The position numbers and the translations under genes were made by a program. A stretch of DNA of 13,258 bases from Collinsella aerofaciens (GTDB taxonomy: Bacteria > Actinomycetota > Coriobacteriia > Coriobacteriales > Coriobacteriaceae), in assembly GCF_901212495.1 (NCBI RefSeq), contig NZ_CAAKNY010000068.1, forward strand, positions 20,552 through 33,809. Reading direction: 5' to 3'. Below are positions 10,816 through 13,258 of this stretch, one piece after another. The notes beneath the pieces are model-generated. The model saw nothing but the letters and a program-made list of their open reading frames with translations. It made no database searches and had not been told where the DNA came from. The number at the start of each line of letters is the position of its first letter. Position 1 is the first letter of the stretch.

Positions 10816-13158
10816 ATGGCAGATTCCAGCAAAAAGATGCAGATCGTGTTTGCCTCGGCCGAGTGCGCACCGTTTGTAAAGACCGGTGGCCTGGGCGACG
10901 TGGCAGGCTCGCTGCCTGCGGCGCTTGTGCGCGCCGGCGCCGAGGTCATCGTGATGGTGCCCAAGTACGCCACCATCAAGGACGAGTACAAGTCGCAGAT
11001 GAAGCACTTCTCCGACTTTTACGTGAGCCTGGGCTGGCGCAGCGAGTACTGCGGGCTCGAGAAGCTCGAGCACGACGGCGTCACGTACATGTTCATCGAC
11101 AATGAGCGCTACTTTGCACGCGACTATCCGTACGGTTTCTTTGACGACGGCGAGCGATTTGCGTTCTTCTCCAAGGCCATCACCGAGAGCCTGCAGCACC
11201 TGCCCGAGGGCTTTGAGTGCGACATCCTGCACTGCAACGACTGGCAGACGGCACTGGCTCCCGTATTCTTGCGCGAGTTCTACCAGGGCCTGCCGCTGTA
11301 CGACCGCGTCAAGACCGTGTTCTCGATCCATAACGTGGCGTTCCAGGGCCAGTTTAGCGACACCGTGATGGAGGACATCCTGGGCGTGGCGCACATTCCG
11401 GCGGCCGCCTCGCAGCTGCGTTGCGACGCCTGCAGTATCAACTACATGCTGGGCGCGCTGCGCTATGCCGATGCCATCACCACGGTGAGCCCCACCTATG
11501 CCAGCGAGATCCAGACGCCAGAGTTTGGCGAGGGCCTGGACGGCGTGCTGCGCGAGCGATCCTATGCGCTGCAGGGCATTTTGAACGGTATTGACGTGGC
11601 GGGCTTTGACCCGGCGACCGACAAGCGCATTGCCGCCAACTACACCGTCGAGGACCGTTCTGGCAAGGCCGTGTGCAAGGCCAAGCTGCAGGAAGAGCTG
11701 GGGCTCGAGGTGCGCGACGACCGTCCGCTCATGGTGATGGTCACGCGCCTGACGCGCCAGAAGGGCATGGACCTGGTCATGTACGCGCTCGACCGTATTT
11801 TGGCCGGCGGCGTGCAGGTAGCGGTGCTGGGCACCGGCGACCGCGACTACGAGGACGGCCTGCGCTACTTCCAGGACAAGTACCCCGGTACCATGGCCGC
11901 ACGCATTGAGTTCGATCCTGCGCTGTCGCAGCGTATGTATGCCGCCGCCGATATGTTCCTGATGCCTTCGAAGTTTGAGCCCTGTGGCCTTTCACAGATT
12001 ATCGCCATGCGCTACGGCACCCTGCCCATCGTGCGCGAGACCGGTGGTCTGAAGGACACGGTGATCCCGTATAACGAGTTTACCGGCGAGGGCACGGGAT
12101 TCTCGTTTAGTAACTTTAACGGCGACGAGATGGGCGACGCCGTGTTCCGCGCGGCGCGCCTGTTCTGGGACAACCGCGATGTCTGGAACCAACTGGTCAC
12201 GCAGGCAATGAGCCAGGACTTTAGCTGGACGCGCTCGGCCGACAAGTATCTGGACCTGTATTTCTTTATGCATCCGGAGATTGAGCGCCCGGCAGCGGTT
12301 GCCGACGAGCCCGTGATTATGGCTGAAAAGGCGGAGGCCGAGCCCGAGGTTGTGGCCAAGCCCGAGCCCAAGGCCGAGCCGGTTGTTGAGGCGCCCGCTG
12401 CTGCTGAGGAGCCCAAGGCTGAGGAGAAACCGGTTGAGGCTAAATCTGAGGTGAAGGTTGAAGCAGCTCCCGAGGCCGAGGAGAAGCCGGCTGCGAAGCC
12501 TGCCGCCAAGAAAACCACGACGCGCAAGACGACGGCCAGGAAGGCTACGACAACCAAGGCCGCTGCCACCAAGACTGCCGCAGCAAAGACGACTGCTGCC
12601 AAGGCAACGACGACGCGCAAGCGCACGACCGCCGCTGCCAAGAAGGCCGCCGAGGTCGAGGTAAAGGCCGAGACCGCCGAGGCCCAGCCGGCCGCTAAGG
12701 CTCCGGCCAAGACTGCAGCCAAGAAGACGACGGCAGCCAAGAGGGCTACAGCTACGAAAGCGACGGCTGCCAAGGCCACTGCAACGAAGGCTGCCCCCAA
12801 GGCGGCCGCCAAGGTCGAGGAGACGCCTGCCGAGCCCAAGGCCGAGGCAACCGTCGAGGCCAAGCCCGCCGCCAAGACCACCACGCGTAAGCGCACCACG
12901 GCAACCAAGAAGACAACGGCAAAGGCCGCAACTCCCAAGGCAGAGACTAAGCCCGCTGCTGCTAAAGAGGAGCCCAAAGCCGAGGTAAAGGCCAAGCCGG
13001 CGCCGAAGGCCGCTGAGGTCAAGGCCGCCCCGAAGGCAGACGCTAAGCCCGAGCCTGCCAAGGAGACCCCGGCCTCCCCCGCCGCTCAGGTCGAGAAAAA
13101 GGCCCCGTCCAAGAAGACGTCCGTCCGCAAGGCAATGGCCACCCGCAGGCGCCGCTAG
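10816..13158 (+). CDS. glgA: Glycogen synthase with 288-residue charged low-complexity tail
   Basis: GT5 enzyme that adds glucose from ADP-glucose to alpha-1,4 chains. The ATG at 10816 has GGGAG 5 nt upstream and yields 780 residues, MADSSKKMQIVFASAE; the ATG at 10804 lacks a Shine-Dalgarno and its own codon overlaps the one for 10816. The catalytic part (about 8-485) is complete: KTGGLGDV (K22, ADP-glucose binding), HNVAFQG, the C-terminal Rossmann motif FEPCGLSQ (E388) and RETGGLKDTV. It matches the usual length of about 480. Everything after residue 493 is extra: an Ala/Lys/Glu/Thr/Pro-rich disordered tail, nearly 40% of the protein, ending in MATRRRR. There is no frameshift or change of codon use at the junction. 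Last gene of the operon, after a hairpin and before a strong terminator. Confidence 0.96.
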   Translation: MADSSKKMQIVFASAECAPFVKTGGLGDVAGSLPAALVRAGAEVIVMVPKYATIKDEYKSQMKHFSDFYVSLGWRSEYCGLEKLEHDGVTYMFIDNERYFARDYPYGFFDDGERFAFFSKAITESLQHLPEGFECDILHCNDWQTALAPVFLREFYQGLPLYDRVKTVFSIHNVAFQGQFSDTVMEDILGVAHIPAAASQLRCDACSINYMLGALRYADAITTVSPTYASEIQTPEFGEGLDGVLRERSYALQGILNGIDVAGFDPATDKRIAANYTVEDRSGKAVCKAKLQEELGLEVRDDRPLMVMVTRLTRQKGMDLVMYALDRILAGGVQVAVLGTGDRDYEDGLRYFQDKYPGTMAARIEFDPALSQRMYAAADMFLMPSKFEPCGLSQIIAMRYGTLPIVRETGGLKDTVIPYNEFTGEGTGFSFSNFNGDEMGDAVFRAARLFWDNRDVWNQLVTQAMSQDFSWTRSADKYLDLYFFMHPEIERPAAVADEPVIMAEKAEAEPEVVAKPEPKAEPVVEAPAAAEEPKAEEKPVEAKSEVKVEAAPEAEEKPAAKPAAKKTTTRKTTARKATTTKAAATKTAAAKTTAAKATTTRKRTTAAAKKAAEVEVKAETAEAQPAAKAPAKTAAKKTTAAKRATATKATAAKATATKAAPKAAAKVEETPAEPKAEATVEAKPAAKTTTRKRTTATKKTTAKAATPKAETKPAAAKEEPKAEVKAKPAPKAAEVKAAPKADAKPEPAKETPASPAAQVEKKAPSKKTSVRKAMATRRRR
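12292..13155 (+). repeat. Coding region of the GlgA block-charged tail
   Basis: 288 codons of low-complexity sequence. An acidic opening block (about 64 residues, 19 Asp/Glu and 7 Lys) is followed by a purely basic block of 54 residues (17 Lys/Arg, no acid). Short acidic linkers (AAEVEVKAETAEA; VEETPAEPKAEATVEA) then alternate with further basic blocks. The near-repeat TTTRKRTTAAAKK / TTTRKRTTATKK occurs at about 12607 and 12877 with different synonymous codons. No aromatic residue, Cys or Gly is seen, so a folded domain is unlikely. Confidence 0.85.
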
Positions 13159-13190
13159 CCCACAGACGATCAAAACCTCATCAAACCCTA

Positions 13191-13233
13191 GGCAAGGGGC
13201 GCTCCAAGGGGCGCCCCTTGCCAGTAGTTTTTT
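13191..13233 (+). terminator. Intrinsic terminator of the glycogen operon
   Basis: GGCAAGGGGCGC (13191-13202) and GCGCCCCTTGCC (13211-13222) form a perfect 12-bp stem with an 8-nt loop, followed 5 nt later by six Ts (13228-13233). It lies 32 nt after the glgA stop codon. The decamer CAAGGGGCGC is also present as a direct repeat across the loop. The last 25 bases of the window hold no recognisable feature. Confidence 0.9.
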
Positions 13234-13258
13234 GGGACATGCCTTAAAATCTACCTTT

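Noticed and set aside
12292..13155. GlgA tail as a separate fused or frameshifted gene, or an assembly artefact
   Set aside because: The frame is open without interruption from the catalytic domain, codon use matches, the repeats use different synonymous codons, and a similar tail is on GlgB. A terminator follows at the normal distance.
11992..13173. Long minus-strand open frames (up to 393 codons) opposite the glgA tail
   Set aside because: They are by-products of the GCC/AAG/ACC-rich tail, which lacks stop codons on the opposite strand. Their translations are Leu/Gly/Arg- or Ala/Val-rich with no recognisable domain, and the plus-strand gene is certain.

Overview
The window looks like chromosomal DNA from a GC-rich, low-redundancy anaerobic actinobacterium of the Coriobacteriia, most likely a Collinsella-type organism. 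This is an inference. It rests on GC-rich coding with strong Shine-Dalgarno sites, a Firmicutes-style GlgC/GlgD pair inside an actinobacterial-looking glycogen operon, a LoaP-type NusG paralogue, and Lys/Ala-rich protein tails like those of actinobacterial nucleoid proteins. No species marker such as rRNA is present.

Left part, 1-3204, everything on the minus strand. A HAD-family hydrolase and a thiamine pyrophosphokinase (thiN) form a two-gene unit with a 9-nt gap. It is followed by a 73-nt imperfect palindrome and then by a tRNA-Ala(GGC) gene with its own promoter and intrinsic terminator. Beyond the tRNA, a near-consensus promoter (TTGACT-17-TATTGT) appears to start a roughly 740-nt untranslated leader. 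That leader ends at a LoaP-type antiterminator gene, whose own downstream targets, presumably a polysaccharide or similar long operon, lie off the left edge. The leader has a hairpin at its predicted 5' end, a 13-nt repeat of part of that hairpin close to the LoaP ribosome-binding site, and two terminator-like structures.

Middle, 3205-3534. This is a divergent control region with four copies of a TGGTAAA half-site arranged as two inverted pairs. One pair flanks a perfect TTGACA -35 box for the leftward unit. Two hairpins sit in the leader of the rightward operon.

Right part, 3535-13258, everything on the plus strand. This is a complete glycogen operon, glgB-glgP-glgC-glgD-glgA, closed by a strong terminator. 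GlgC (with GlgD as a catalytically degenerate partner) makes ADP-glucose, GlgA polymerises it, GlgB branches the chain and GlgP releases glucose-1-phosphate from it. No debranching enzyme is present in the window.

The most unusual feature is that both polymer-building enzymes, GlgB and GlgA, but not GlgP, GlgC or GlgD, carry long disordered histone-H1-like C-terminal tails. The GlgB tail is 80 residues with a net charge of about +20. The GlgA tail is 288 residues in which acidic and strongly basic blocks alternate. These tails suggest a tethering, granule-scaffolding or polyanion-binding role that the sequence alone does not explain.
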